Shown piece after piece: positions 19,889-27,933 of a DNA stretch of 64,000 nt. A program made the position numbers and the translations under genes. The stretch's first letter is position 1; each line of letters starts with the position of its first letter. Source of the stretch: Phenylobacterium hankyongense (GTDB lineage Bacteria > Pseudomonadota > Alphaproteobacteria > Caulobacterales > Caulobacteraceae); NCBI RefSeq assembly GCF_003254505.1, contig NZ_QFYP01000001.1, positions 2,650,001 to 2,714,000 of the forward strand. Direction: 5' to 3'. The notes below the pieces were generated by a model, which worked only from the letters and a program-made list of their open reading frames with translations, was not told the DNA's origin and did no database searches.

Positions 19889-21154
19889 ATGTCCTTGAGG
19901 GACAGTCCGCTTGGAGAACTTAAGGTCCCGCTGACCTGGACGGCGGCCATCATGCTGGTGGTCGCCATCGTGGTGGCGATCGCCTTGCTGCTTTCCGACC
20001 GGCGCGAGACCTTCCAGGCCGAAGCCTATGGCGCGACCCGCAGCATGAGCGACCGGGTGCTGGCGCCGGTGGGCGACGTGCTGGCCGCGCCCGGGCGCTG
20101 GACCGGCGCGGGCATCGACACCATCCGCGGCTACTTCTTCGCCGTCTCCGAGAACCGCCGGCTGAAGGCCGAGCTGCAGGAGATGCGGCAGTGGCGCGAC
20201 GTGGCCATCGCGCTGCGCGACACCAACGAGCGCTACCAGACCCTCCTGGGCCTGCAGACCGACCCGCCGATCCCCATGGTGGCGGCGCGGATCGTCACCG
20301 ACTCCCGCGGGCCGTTCGCCAACACCCGCCTGGCCAACGCCGGCAAGGAGAAGGGCGTGAAGCCCGGCAATCCGGTGATGAGCGAGAACGGCCTGGTGGG
20401 CCGGGTGATCGGCGTCACCACCGGCGCCAGCCGCGTGCTGCTGCTGACCGACGTCGCTTCCCGCACCCCGGTGATGATCGACCGCACCAACGCCCGCGCC
20501 ATCCTGACCGGCGACGGCGGCCCCAATCCGCGGCTCGACTACCTGCGCGGCGCCGAGCCGGTGCGCGAGGGCGACCGCATCCTCACCTCCGGCGACGGCG
20601 GCGTGGTCCCGCGCGGCCTGCCGGTGGGGGTGGCGGTGAAGGGCCTGGACGGCAAGTGGCGGGTGGTGTTGGCCTCCGACCGCGCCGCCGTCGACTTCGT
20701 GCGCATCCTGCTGTTCCAGGACTACACCCAGCTGGTGAACCAGAAGGAGCTGGCGCAGATGCCGGTGCCGCCGCCCACCGTCGGCGCCCAGACCGTCGGC
20801 GTCACGCCGGTCCCGGGCTCGCCCCCAGGCCCGCCAGCGCCCGCCGCCGGCAAGCCCGCGGCCAGTCCCGCCACGCCTGCGGCGGCGGCGACGGTGAAGC
20901 CCGCCGGGCCGGCCGGAACGGCTCCGGCCGCCGCGACCGCGCCGAAGCCGGCGACCGGCGCGCCGCCGGCGGCAAAGCCCGCCACGCCCACCGCTACGAC
21001 GTCGGCCAAGCCCGCCGCGCCCAAGCCTTCGACGCCGAAGCCGACGGCGATCACCGCCGCGACGGCCAAGTCGCCTGCGCCGAAGCCCTCGACGCCGAAG
21101 CCTCCAACTCCCAAGCCCGCCACGCCTGAGCCGACCGTGGAGCCGCCCCATTGA
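19889..21154 (+). CDS. mreC: Rod-shape-determining protein MreC with long Pro/Ala/Lys-rich tail
   Basis: 421 aa. One N-terminal membrane helix (TWTAAIMLVVAIVVAIALLL, about 16-35), a coiled-coil (ENRRLKAELQEMRQWRDVAIAL), then the two beta-barrel domains of MreC (about 100-280; for example VMSENGLVGRVIGVTTGASRVLLLTD). MreC is the periplasmic scaffold linking MreB to PBP2-RodA. From about residue 285 to the end it has a low-complexity tail of TPKP/APKP repeats, absent from the shorter E. coli protein but common in Caulobacterales. The stop overlaps the mreD start (TTGA). Confidence 0.95.
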   Translation: MSLRDSPLGELKVPLTWTAAIMLVVAIVVAIALLLSDRRETFQAEAYGATRSMSDRVLAPVGDVLAAPGRWTGAGIDTIRGYFFAVSENRRLKAELQEMRQWRDVAIALRDTNERYQTLLGLQTDPPIPMVAARIVTDSRGPFANTRLANAGKEKGVKPGNPVMSENGLVGRVIGVTTGASRVLLLTDVASRTPVMIDRTNARAILTGDGGPNPRLDYLRGAEPVREGDRILTSGDGGVVPRGLPVGVAVKGLDGKWRVVLASDRAAVDFVRILLFQDYTQLVNQKELAQMPVPPPTVGAQTVGVTPVPGSPPGPPAPAAGKPAASPATPAAAATVKPAGPAGTAPAAATAPKPATGAPPAAKPATPTATTSAKPAAPKPSTPKPTAITAATAKSPAPKPSTPKPPTPKPATPEPTVEPPH

Positions 21155-21660
21155 GCGCCGCGCGCCCGCTCGATCCCTGGCGCTGGCTGGGCGTGCCCCT
21201 GCTCCAGGCGATCGGGTTGACGGTGCTGTTCGCCATCCCGCTGCGGATCTGGGGCCTGCGGCTGCCGGAGCCGGTGTTCCCGATGGCGGTGACCTTCGCC
21301 TGGGCGGTGATCCGGCCTTCGGTGCTGGCCCCGATCGGCGTGCTGTTCATGGGGCTGTTCCTGGACCTGTTCTGGGGCGGATCCATGGGCCTGTGGGCGC
21401 TGTGCCTGCTGATCGCCTACGGGATCGTGCTGATGGGCCGCAACATGATCGCCGGCCAGAGCCGCAGCTTCATGTGGGCCTGGTACGCCCTGGTCACCGG
21501 CACGGCGATGATGGCCGGCTTCCTGTTCATCATGCTCGACGACAAGACCATGCCGAGCCTGATCTCCGTCGGCTGGCAATTCCTGGCCACAATCCTGCTC
21601 TATCCCTTCAGTCACCGGCTCATCGAAATGTTCGAAGACGCCGACGTGCGGTTCCGGTGA
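21151..21660 (+). CDS. mreD: Rod-shape-determining membrane protein MreD
   Basis: 169 aa, starting at TTG 21151, which overlaps the last codon and stop of mreC. Five hydrophobic segments cover most of the protein (WLGVPLLQAIGLTVLFAIPL, FMGLFLDLFWGGSMGLWALC, ALVTGTAMMAGFLFIML), with the GLFLDLFWGG signature of MreD. It completes the MreBCD elongasome scaffold and is followed 12 nt later by the PBP2 gene. Confidence 0.9.
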   Translation: MSAARPLDPWRWLGVPLLQAIGLTVLFAIPLRIWGLRLPEPVFPMAVTFAWAVIRPSVLAPIGVLFMGLFLDLFWGGSMGLWALCLLIAYGIVLMGRNMIAGQSRSFMWAWYALVTGTAMMAGFLFIMLDDKTMPSLISVGWQFLATILLYPFSHRLIEMFEDADVRFR

Positions 21661-21672
21661 GGTCGCTCGGGC

Positions 21673-23679
21673 ATGGCTGAACCGTCGATCTTCTTTGAGG
21701 AGGTCAACGAGCGGCAGGGCGTGTTCCACCGCCGGGCCTTCCTGTTGGGCGGCTTCGCGGGCGTCGGCCTGCTGGCCCTGGGCGGCCGACTCGCCCACCT
21801 GCAGCTGATAGAGACCCAGCGCTACGAGAAGCTCTCGGCCTCCAACCAGTTCAATTTCAAGCTGATGCCGCCGCCGCGCGGCCTGATCGTCGACCGCAAC
21901 GGCGTGGTGCTGGCGACCAACCGGCCGAACTTCCGGCTGATGGTGGCCCGCGACAAGGGCAGCGACCCGGCGGCGACGCTGAAGATCCTGGCCAACTTCG
22001 TGCCCCTCGACGACGCCAAGCAGGTCCGGCTGGCCAAGGAGATCGCCCGCGCCCCGAAGCGCGCGCCGGTGCAGATCCTGGAGGACCTCACCTGGGAACA
22101 GTTCAGCGCCATCGACATCCGCGGCCCTGAGCTGCCCGGCGTCACCGCCGACATGGGCGAGGTGCGGGTCTACCCGCAGGGCGGGGCCTTCACCCACGTC
22201 ATCGGCTACGTGGCCAAGGTCAACAAGGACGACATCCAGCCCACCGGGCCGAACGCCGACCCGATCCTGCTCAACCCCGGCTTCCGGATCGGCAAGCAGG
22301 GCGTGGAGAAGTCCTTCGACCTCGACCTGCGGGGCAAGCCGGGCGCCCAGAAGGTGGAGGTCGACGCCAACGGCCGCGAGGTGCGCCAGGATTCCGCCGG
22401 CGACATCCCGGCGACGCCGGGCAAGCAGATCCAGCTCACTCTCGACGCCGACATCCAGACCCGCGCCATGGACGTGTTCGGCGAGGAGAGCGGCGCGGCG
22501 GTGATGATGGACTGCCGCTCCGGCGACATCCTGTGCATGTTCTCGGGGCCGAGCTTCGACGCCAACCGCTTCGTCCGCGGCCTGACCGGGGCGGAGTACC
22601 GCCAGCTGGCGATGTACGAGCGCAAGCCGCTGTTCAACAAGGCCCTGACCGCCACCTACCCGCCGGGCTCCACCTTCAAGACCATGGTGGCGCTGGCGGC
22701 GCTGGAGGCCGGCTACAATCCGGCGACCGTCCACGTCTGCAACAAGGCCTGGGCCTGGGGCGGGCGGGTCTGGCACTGCGACGAGGCGCACGGGGCGCAG
22801 GACCTGAAGGGCGCCATCGCCACCTCCTGCGACATCTATTTCTACCAGTGCGCGCTGTTCGTGGGGCCCGACCGGATCGCCGAGACGGCCCGCAAGTTCG
22901 GGCTGGGCGAGATCTTCGACATCGGCATCCCGGGTCAGAAGGCCGGCCTGGTGCCCGACACCGCCTACAAGCGGCGGACCTTCAAGAAGGACCCGGTCTG
23001 GCATCCGGGCGAGACGCCCAGCATGGGCATCGGCCAGGGCTACACCCACCTCAATCCGCTGCAGCTGTGCGTGATGGCGTCGCGGATCGCCAACGGCCAG
23101 AAAGCCCTGCACCCGCGGCTGGTGCAGTCGGTCGGCGGCGTCGAGCGGCCGCGCGGCTCCGAGTTCGGCGACCTGCCGGTCAACAAGGATCACCTGCATT
23201 TCGTGCGCGAGGCGATGGCCGCGGTGACCACCGGCCACGGCACCGCCGCCGCCGTCGCCGACATGGGCCTCGGCGACGTCAAGATGGCCGGCAAGACCGG
23301 CACCGCCCAGGCCTTCAACTACGGCGGCGGGCGCGGCGCGCACGGGGCCGTCGGCGAATGGCGCCTGCGCGACCACGCCTGGTTCATCGCCTTCGCCCCC
23401 TACGACGACCCCCGCTATGCGATCAGCGTCCTCGTCGAGCACGGCGGCTTCGGGGCCCAGGCGGCGGCGCCGCGGGCCCGCGAGATCATGCGGGTGGCGC
23501 TGCTCAAGGACCCGGAAGTCCGCAAGCGGATCGAGAAGCCGCTGCCGATGCCGCAACTGCCGCCCGACGCCAACCTGGGCGGCGACGCCCCCGAGGGGCC
23601 GACCCCCATCCCTGGACAGCCGCTGGCGCCCATCGGCCCGCCGCAGCCGCCGACGCCGCCCGTTGGAACGCCCACATGA
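21673..23679 (+). CDS. mrdA: Penicillin-binding protein 2 (elongation transpeptidase)
   Basis: 668 aa. N-terminal membrane anchor (RRAFLLGGFAGVGLLALGGR, about 20-40), pedestal domain (..PPPRGLIVDRNGVVLATNRP), and transpeptidase domain with SxxK STFK (nucleophile Ser333), SxN-like SCD in ATSCDIYFYQ, and KTGT at Lys541. Crosslinks peptidoglycan during side-wall elongation with RodA. A Pro-rich tail follows (about 625-668). The stop overlaps the rodA start (ATGA). Confidence 0.96.
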   Translation: MAEPSIFFEEVNERQGVFHRRAFLLGGFAGVGLLALGGRLAHLQLIETQRYEKLSASNQFNFKLMPPPRGLIVDRNGVVLATNRPNFRLMVARDKGSDPAATLKILANFVPLDDAKQVRLAKEIARAPKRAPVQILEDLTWEQFSAIDIRGPELPGVTADMGEVRVYPQGGAFTHVIGYVAKVNKDDIQPTGPNADPILLNPGFRIGKQGVEKSFDLDLRGKPGAQKVEVDANGREVRQDSAGDIPATPGKQIQLTLDADIQTRAMDVFGEESGAAVMMDCRSGDILCMFSGPSFDANRFVRGLTGAEYRQLAMYERKPLFNKALTATYPPGSTFKTMVALAALEAGYNPATVHVCNKAWAWGGRVWHCDEAHGAQDLKGAIATSCDIYFYQCALFVGPDRIAETARKFGLGEIFDIGIPGQKAGLVPDTAYKRRTFKKDPVWHPGETPSMGIGQGYTHLNPLQLCVMASRIANGQKALHPRLVQSVGGVERPRGSEFGDLPVNKDHLHFVREAMAAVTTGHGTAAAVADMGLGDVKMAGKTGTAQAFNYGGGRGAHGAVGEWRLRDHAWFIAFAPYDDPRYAISVLVEHGGFGAQAAAPRAREIMRVALLKDPEVRKRIEKPLPMPQLPPDANLGGDAPEGPTPIPGQPLAPIGPPQPPTPPVGTPT

Positions 23680-24830
23680 CCGTCTCGGCCCTCACACGCC
23701 CCGGCGAGCGCGACCGGCTGATCGTCAAGATCGGCGAGATCGACTGGATCTTCTGCCTGACCCTGTGCCTGATCGCCGGGGCAGGGGCGGTGATGCTGTT
23801 CTCCATCGCCGGCTCCTCGTGGACGCCCTGGGCCGCGCCGCACCTGATCCGCTTCGCCCTGTTCTTCGCGATCATGATCGTGCTGTCGCTGGTCGACCTG
23901 CGCGTCTGGTTCGCCATGGCCTATCCGGTCTACGCCGTCGGGCTGGTGCTGCTGGTGCTGGTGGATCTGGTGGGGCGCACCTCGCTCGGCGCGCAACGCT
24001 GGCTGCAGCTGGGGCCGATCGGCATCCAGCCGTCAGAGATCATGAAGATCGGCCTGGTGCTGGCGCTGGCGCGCTTCTACCACGGGCTCTCCAGCAAGAG
24101 CGCGACGCTCTCCTGGTGGCTGCTGGTCCCGGCGGCGCTGATCCTGCTGCCGGTGGGCCTGGTGGCCAAGCAGCCCGACCTCGGCACCGCCATGCTGATC
24201 CTGATGACCGGGGGGATCATGGTGGTCCTGGCCGGCCTCTCCTGGCGGCTGATCTCGGCGGGCATCCTGGGCGCGGTGCTGCTGGTGCCGCCGGCCATCA
24301 TGTTCGGGATGCACGACTACCAGCGCAAGCGGGTCCTGACCTTCCTCGACCCGGAGGGCGACCCGTCGGGCTCCGGCTATCACATCCTGCAGTCGAAGAT
24401 CGCGCTCGGCTCCGGCGGCCTGCTGGGCAAGGGCTACGGCCTGGGCTCGCAGAGCCAGCTGAACTTCCTTCCCGAGAAGCAGACCGACTTCATCTTCGCC
24501 ACCCTGGCCGAGGAGTTCGGTTTCGTCGGCTGCATCTCCATCCTGATCCTCTACGCGGCGGTGATCTTCATGGCGCTGCGCACCGCCTACATCTCGCACA
24601 GCCATTTCGGCCGGCTGGCGGCGGCCGGCGTCACCGCCACCTTCGCCCTCTACGTGCTGATCAACGGCTCGATGGTGATGGGCCTGGCGCCGGTGGTGGG
24701 CGTGCCGATGCCGCTGCTCTCCTACGGCGGCACGGTGATGCTGACGGTGATGGTTGGCTTCGGTTTGGTCATGGCTGTGCGCGTGCACCGCTATTCCGAG
24801 ATCACCAGCGGCAAAGGCTCGCTGCTCTAG
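23676..24830 (+). CDS. rodA: Peptidoglycan glycosyltransferase RodA (SEDS family)
   Basis: 384 aa from ATG 23676, overlapping the mrdA stop by 4 nt. About ten membrane segments. SEDS signatures: GAQRWLQLGPIGIQPSEIMKI, KQPDLGTAMLI, SGSGYHILQSKIALGSGGLLGKGYGLGSQSQLNFLPEKQTDFIF with the catalytic Asp region, and PMPLLSYGGTVML. Polymerises lipid II in complex with PBP2 and is the last gene of the cluster. Confidence 0.96.
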   Translation: MTVSALTRPGERDRLIVKIGEIDWIFCLTLCLIAGAGAVMLFSIAGSSWTPWAAPHLIRFALFFAIMIVLSLVDLRVWFAMAYPVYAVGLVLLVLVDLVGRTSLGAQRWLQLGPIGIQPSEIMKIGLVLALARFYHGLSSKSATLSWWLLVPAALILLPVGLVAKQPDLGTAMLILMTGGIMVVLAGLSWRLISAGILGAVLLVPPAIMFGMHDYQRKRVLTFLDPEGDPSGSGYHILQSKIALGSGGLLGKGYGLGSQSQLNFLPEKQTDFIFATLAEEFGFVGCISILILYAAVIFMALRTAYISHSHFGRLAAAGVTATFALYVLINGSMVMGLAPVVGVPMPLLSYGGTVMLTVMVGFGLVMAVRVHRYSEITSGKGSLL

Positions 24831-24879
24831 TCCGCGCCCCATTGCAGCCTGAATTGCTCTTACCGTAAGGGAAGGTGCG

Positions 24880-24896
24880 GGGGCGACTGACGCCCC
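24880..24896 (+). terminator. Short GC hairpin after rodA
   Basis: GGGGCG (24880-24885), loop ACTGA, CGCCCC (24891-24896), about 50 nt after the rodA stop and about 34 nt before the next start. A small palindrome CTTACCGTAAG precedes it at 24859-24869. It could terminate the mre-rodA operon; there is no U-run. Confidence 0.35.
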
Positions 24897-24930
24897 TGAG
24901 CGCAGCGCCGACCCCAGCGAGGAGAGAGAG

Positions 24931-25365
24931 TTGAGCAAGACCGTCCGAATGACCGCCCGAATGACCGCCCTGGCGATGGTCGCCGCGGCCTCCCTGACCG
25001 GCGCGGCCCAGGCCCAGACCGCCGCCGCCCCCGCGGCGCCCGCGGCGTCCGCCCCGACCCCGGATACCGGCGCCGGCGCGGCCTTCAACGACGAGCAGGT
25101 GAAGCACTTCGCCGCCGCCCTGATGTCGGTGAAGAAGGTGAGCGACGAATACCAGCCGAAGATCGCCGCCGCCTCCGGCGACGCCGCCACCACGCTGCGC
25201 AACGACATGGCCACCAAGATGCACGACGCCCTGACGTCCTCCGGCGTGTCCGACGCCGACTACGCCGCCATCGCCGCGGCGGTGCCGAAGGACCCGGCGC
25301 TGAAGATCCGCATCGGCCAGCAGATGGCCGACCTGCAGGCCGCGGCCGGGACCACCGGCCAGTAG
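24931..25365 (+). CDS. DUF4168 family exported protein
   Basis: 144 aa with signal peptide (ALAMVAAASLTGAAQAQT). The TTG at 24931 is favoured because GAGGAGAGAG lies just before it; an in-frame ATG follows six codons later. The mature part matches the DUF4168 pattern: FNDEQVKHFAAALMSVKKV, DEYQPKI, then GVSDADYAAIAAAVPKDPALKIRI. A periplasmic helical protein of unknown role. Single gene between rodA and a REP-like element. Confidence 0.7.
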   Translation: MSKTVRMTARMTALAMVAAASLTGAAQAQTAAAPAAPAASAPTPDTGAGAAFNDEQVKHFAAALMSVKKVSDEYQPKIAAASGDAATTLRNDMATKMHDALTSSGVSDADYAAIAAAVPKDPALKIRIGQQMADLQAAAGTTGQ

Positions 25366-25377
25366 GCGATCGCAACA

Positions 25378-25480
25378 CGTCATCCCCGGGCTTGTCCCGG
25401 GGACCCGTGAACACCGAGGCTCGTGGCCCTGCCTGGCCGCGCCGTGTTCATGGGTGGCCGGGACAAGCCCGGCCATGACG
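25378..25480. repeat. REP/BIME-type inverted pair, 37-bp arms
   Basis: Left arm 25378-25414 and right arm 25444-25480 are inverted copies with about five differences over 37 bases. Each arm is a hairpin: left CCCCGGG-cttgt-CCCGGGG, right GGCCGGG-acaag-CCCGGCC. The differences are compensatory (CC/GG exchanged together on both sides of a stem), so the fold rather than the sequence is kept. The outer ends are CGTCAT/ATGACG. Related in layout to the element at 12177-12269. Confidence 0.75.
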
Positions 25481-25487
25481 GTTGGGC

Positions 25488-25871
25488 CTAGAACGGCTCG
25501 AAGCAGTCGTAATTGCGCTGCCGGCGGATCTTCTCGCCCTCGAACTCGAAGAACACCGCGAAGCGGGCCTTCATGGTGTCGCCGGGTTTCAGCGACTTCA
25601 GCGGGATGGCCATCACCCCGCGCCAGATGATCTCGGCCGCCACGGTGTCGTCGGCCTCGAGAAGGCTGACGATCTCGTAGGTCTCCGACTGCAGGACGTT
25701 CTGCCCGCGCGCGCTGGCGGCCTTCAGGTCGGCGAGGTCGCGGACCGCGCCGTTCGGGCTCAGCGCGTTGGGGAATTCCTCCTGCACCGCGTCCTCGGCG
25801 AAGAAGGACAGGGTGTCCTTCCGCATCTCGATGGCCTTCAGGTAGGCCCGGACGATCTTGGCCCGGCTCAA
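25488..25871 (-). CDS. NTF2/SnoaL-like fold protein, 127 aa
   Basis: Starts at TTG 25871, with GAGG about 8 nt upstream. The pattern (KIVRAYLKAIEMRKDTLSFFAEDAVQEEFPN, later TVAAEIIWRGVMAI and MKARFAVFFEFEGEKIRRQRNYDCFEPF) is that of the SnoaL/limonene-epoxide-hydrolase-like NTF2 fold, ending in the usual YDCFEP segment. Cytoplasmic; reaction unknown. It follows the proline iminopeptidase gene by 10 nt and probably shares its transcript. Confidence 0.75.
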   Translation of the reverse strand: MSRAKIVRAYLKAIEMRKDTLSFFAEDAVQEEFPNALSPNGAVRDLADLKAASARGQNVLQSETYEIVSLLEADDTVAAEIIWRGVMAIPLKSLKPGDTMKARFAVFFEFEGEKIRRQRNYDCFEPF

Positions 25872-25881
25872 GGACGCCGCC

Positions 25882-26874
25882 TCAGAGGGTGAAGGCCTGG
25901 TCGGTGGCGCGCACCAGCGCGTCGACGATCCCCGGCTCGGTCGAGGCGTGGCCGGCGTCCCAGACCACCTCGAAGCGCGCCTCCGGCCACGCGGCCTTCA
26001 GGTTCCAGGCGGCCTCCATCGGCGTCACCACGTCGAACCGGCCCTGCACGATCCAGCCGGGCATGCCGCGGATCTTCTCCATGTTTTTCAGGATCCAGCC
26101 TTCCTCGGGGAAGAAGCCGTGGTTGGCGAAGAAGTGGCATTCGATCCGAGCGAAGGCGATGGCGAAGTCGATCTCGTTGAACTTCGAGGGCCGGGCTTCG
26201 GGTCCGCGGATCGAGATGGTGTCGCCTTCCCACTGGCTCCAGGCCGCGGCCGCCTCCGCCTGCACCCGGCGGTCGGCGTGGGTCAGGCGCTTGTGGTAGG
26301 CGCTGATCATGTCGCCGCGCTCTTCGGGCGGGATCGGGGCGCAGAACCGCGCCCAGGCGTCCGGGAACATCATCGAGGCCCCGTCCTGGTAGAACCAGCG
26401 CAGCTCCCGCGCGGTGAGCAGGAAGACGCCGCGCAGCACCAGGGCCTCGACCCGGTCGGGATGGGTGATGGCGTAGGCCAGCGCCAGGGTGGAGCCCCAG
26501 GAGCCGCCGAACACCGTCCACTTCTCGACGCCCAGGTGCTCGCGCAGCCGCTCGATGTCGGCGATCAGCGACCAGGTGGTGTTGTCCTCGAGGCTGGCGT
26601 TGGGCCGGCTCTTGCCGCAGCCGCGCTGGTCGAACAGCGCCATCCGCCATTTCGCAGGGTCGAAGAACCGCCGCATGGTCGGGTTGATCGCGCCGCCGGG
26701 GCCGCCGTGCAGGATGACGCACGGCTTGCCGTCCTTCTTGCCGCACTCCTCGTAGTAGATCTCGTGCGGGCCGCCGGTGGGCAGCCAGCCGGAGCTGAAC
26801 GGATCGGTTTCCGGGAACAACCCGCGCCGGTTGGCGGAGGCCGAGACGGCGGGGGCAGGCGTGTTGCGTTCCAT
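25882..26874 (-). CDS. pip: Proline iminopeptidase (alpha/beta hydrolase, S33)
   Basis: Releases N-terminal proline from peptides. 330 aa from ATG 26874, close to the family length. The HGGPGGAINPTMRRFFDP segment is the S33 oxyanion motif. FDQRGCGKSRPNASLEDNTTW is nearly invariant in the family, the nucleophile is in GGSWGSTLALAYA, the acid in GRFDVVTP, and the base in DAGHAS. The gene lies 10 nt downstream of the epoxide hydrolase-like gene stop and 10 nt before the NTF2-like gene, making a three-gene minus-strand run. Confidence 0.92.
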   Translation of the reverse strand: MERNTPAPAVSASANRRGLFPETDPFSSGWLPTGGPHEIYYEECGKKDGKPCVILHGGPGGAINPTMRRFFDPAKWRMALFDQRGCGKSRPNASLEDNTTWSLIADIERLREHLGVEKWTVFGGSWGSTLALAYAITHPDRVEALVLRGVFLLTARELRWFYQDGASMMFPDAWARFCAPIPPEERGDMISAYHKRLTHADRRVQAEAAAAWSQWEGDTISIRGPEARPSKFNEIDFAIAFARIECHFFANHGFFPEEGWILKNMEKIRGMPGWIVQGRFDVVTPMEAAWNLKAAWPEARFEVVWDAGHASTEPGIVDALVRATDQAFTL

Positions 26875-26884
26875 TGGCGGCAAT

Positions 26885-27868
26885 CTACCGCGGGAAGCGC
26901 CGGTCCATCCAGTCAAGGATCAGCCGGTTGACCTCCTGCGGCTTCTCCTGCTGCGTCCAGTGGCCGGATCCGTGGATCATGTGCATCTCCAGGTCACCGA
27001 TCATGCCGGGCATGCCCTCCGCCATGGCCGGCGTCAGCACGGCGTCGTTCTCGGCGGTGATCATCAGGCACGGCAATCCGTCGATGCGGGTGGGAAGGCC
27101 CTCCGAGCGCTCCCAGTTCCGCGTGAAGTTGCGGTACCAGTTGATCCCGCCGGTGAAGCCGGTGCGGCGGAAACTCTCGACGAACACCGCCAGCTCCTCG
27201 GCGCTCAGCAGCTGACTGCCCTGGTCGGTCGGGTCCCAGCGGGCCAGCAGGTCCTTGAAGGCGAAGGTGGAGCCGCCTTCCGGCGGCGGCTGCGTGGCGG
27301 CGGTCAGGGCGGCCGGCTTGCGCATGAAGAAGCGCATGGTCTTCTCCACGTCGGCGCCGAGCACGGCGTCGGCGTCCCCCGGCGTCTGGAACCAGACGAT
27401 GTACATGTCGGGCCCGAAGCGGGCGCGGAAGATGACGATGGGATCGACCGGCGAGCGCGGCAGGAACGGCGTGTTCAGCCCGATGACCCCGGCCACCCGG
27501 TCGCGATGCATCAGCGGCATCTGCCAGACGACGATGCCGCCCCAGTCGTGGCCGCAGAACACCGCCTTCTCCGCGCCCAGGTGGTCCAGCAGGCCCACGA
27601 GGTCGCCGGTGAGGTGCTCCATGTCGTAGTCGGCGACCGCCTGCGGCCCGGAGGTCAGGCCATAGCCGCGCTGGTCCGGGGCGATCACCCAGCGGCCGGC
27701 GTCGGCCAGGGCCTTGATCTGGTGTCGCCAGGAGAAGGCCAGCTCCGGGAAGCCGTGGCACAGGACGATGGGAACGCCTTCGCGCGGGCCGGCTTCGTAG
27801 TAGGCCATGTCGAGGCCGTTCACCGCGGCGTGCTTCACCGCGGGCATTTGCGCTTGCAGGGCTGACAT
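26885..27868 (-). CDS. Epoxide hydrolase-like alpha/beta hydrolase
   Basis: 327 aa from ATG 27868. Nucleophile aspartate in CGHDWGGIVVW, oxyanion HGFPELAFSW (HGxP typical of epoxide hydrolases), PDQRGYGLTSGP, acid near TAENDAVLT and base in GSGHWTQQEKP. Asp as nucleophile within GHDWGG separates epoxide hydrolases and haloalkane dehalogenases from serine esterases. First gene of the run 27868-25488 and divergent from the MFS gene at 27934. Confidence 0.85.
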   Translation of the reverse strand: MSALQAQMPAVKHAAVNGLDMAYYEAGPREGVPIVLCHGFPELAFSWRHQIKALADAGRWVIAPDQRGYGLTSGPQAVADYDMEHLTGDLVGLLDHLGAEKAVFCGHDWGGIVVWQMPLMHRDRVAGVIGLNTPFLPRSPVDPIVIFRARFGPDMYIVWFQTPGDADAVLGADVEKTMRFFMRKPAALTAATQPPPEGGSTFAFKDLLARWDPTDQGSQLLSAEELAVFVESFRRTGFTGGINWYRNFTRNWERSEGLPTRIDGLPCLMITAENDAVLTPAMAEGMPGMIGDLEMHMIHGSGHWTQQEKPQEVNRLILDWMDRRFPR

Positions 27869-27933
27869 CCGGGTGGCCTTCCGTGTGTGGCGACAGCTTT
27901 GCAGCATAAGCCGCCGCACTGGAATGAGGGACG

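Noticed and set aside
20722..23556. A 944-codon minus-strand frame opposite mreC-mreD-mrdA
   Set aside because: Composition-driven shadow of the mre genes; no domain, signal or ribosome-binding site.
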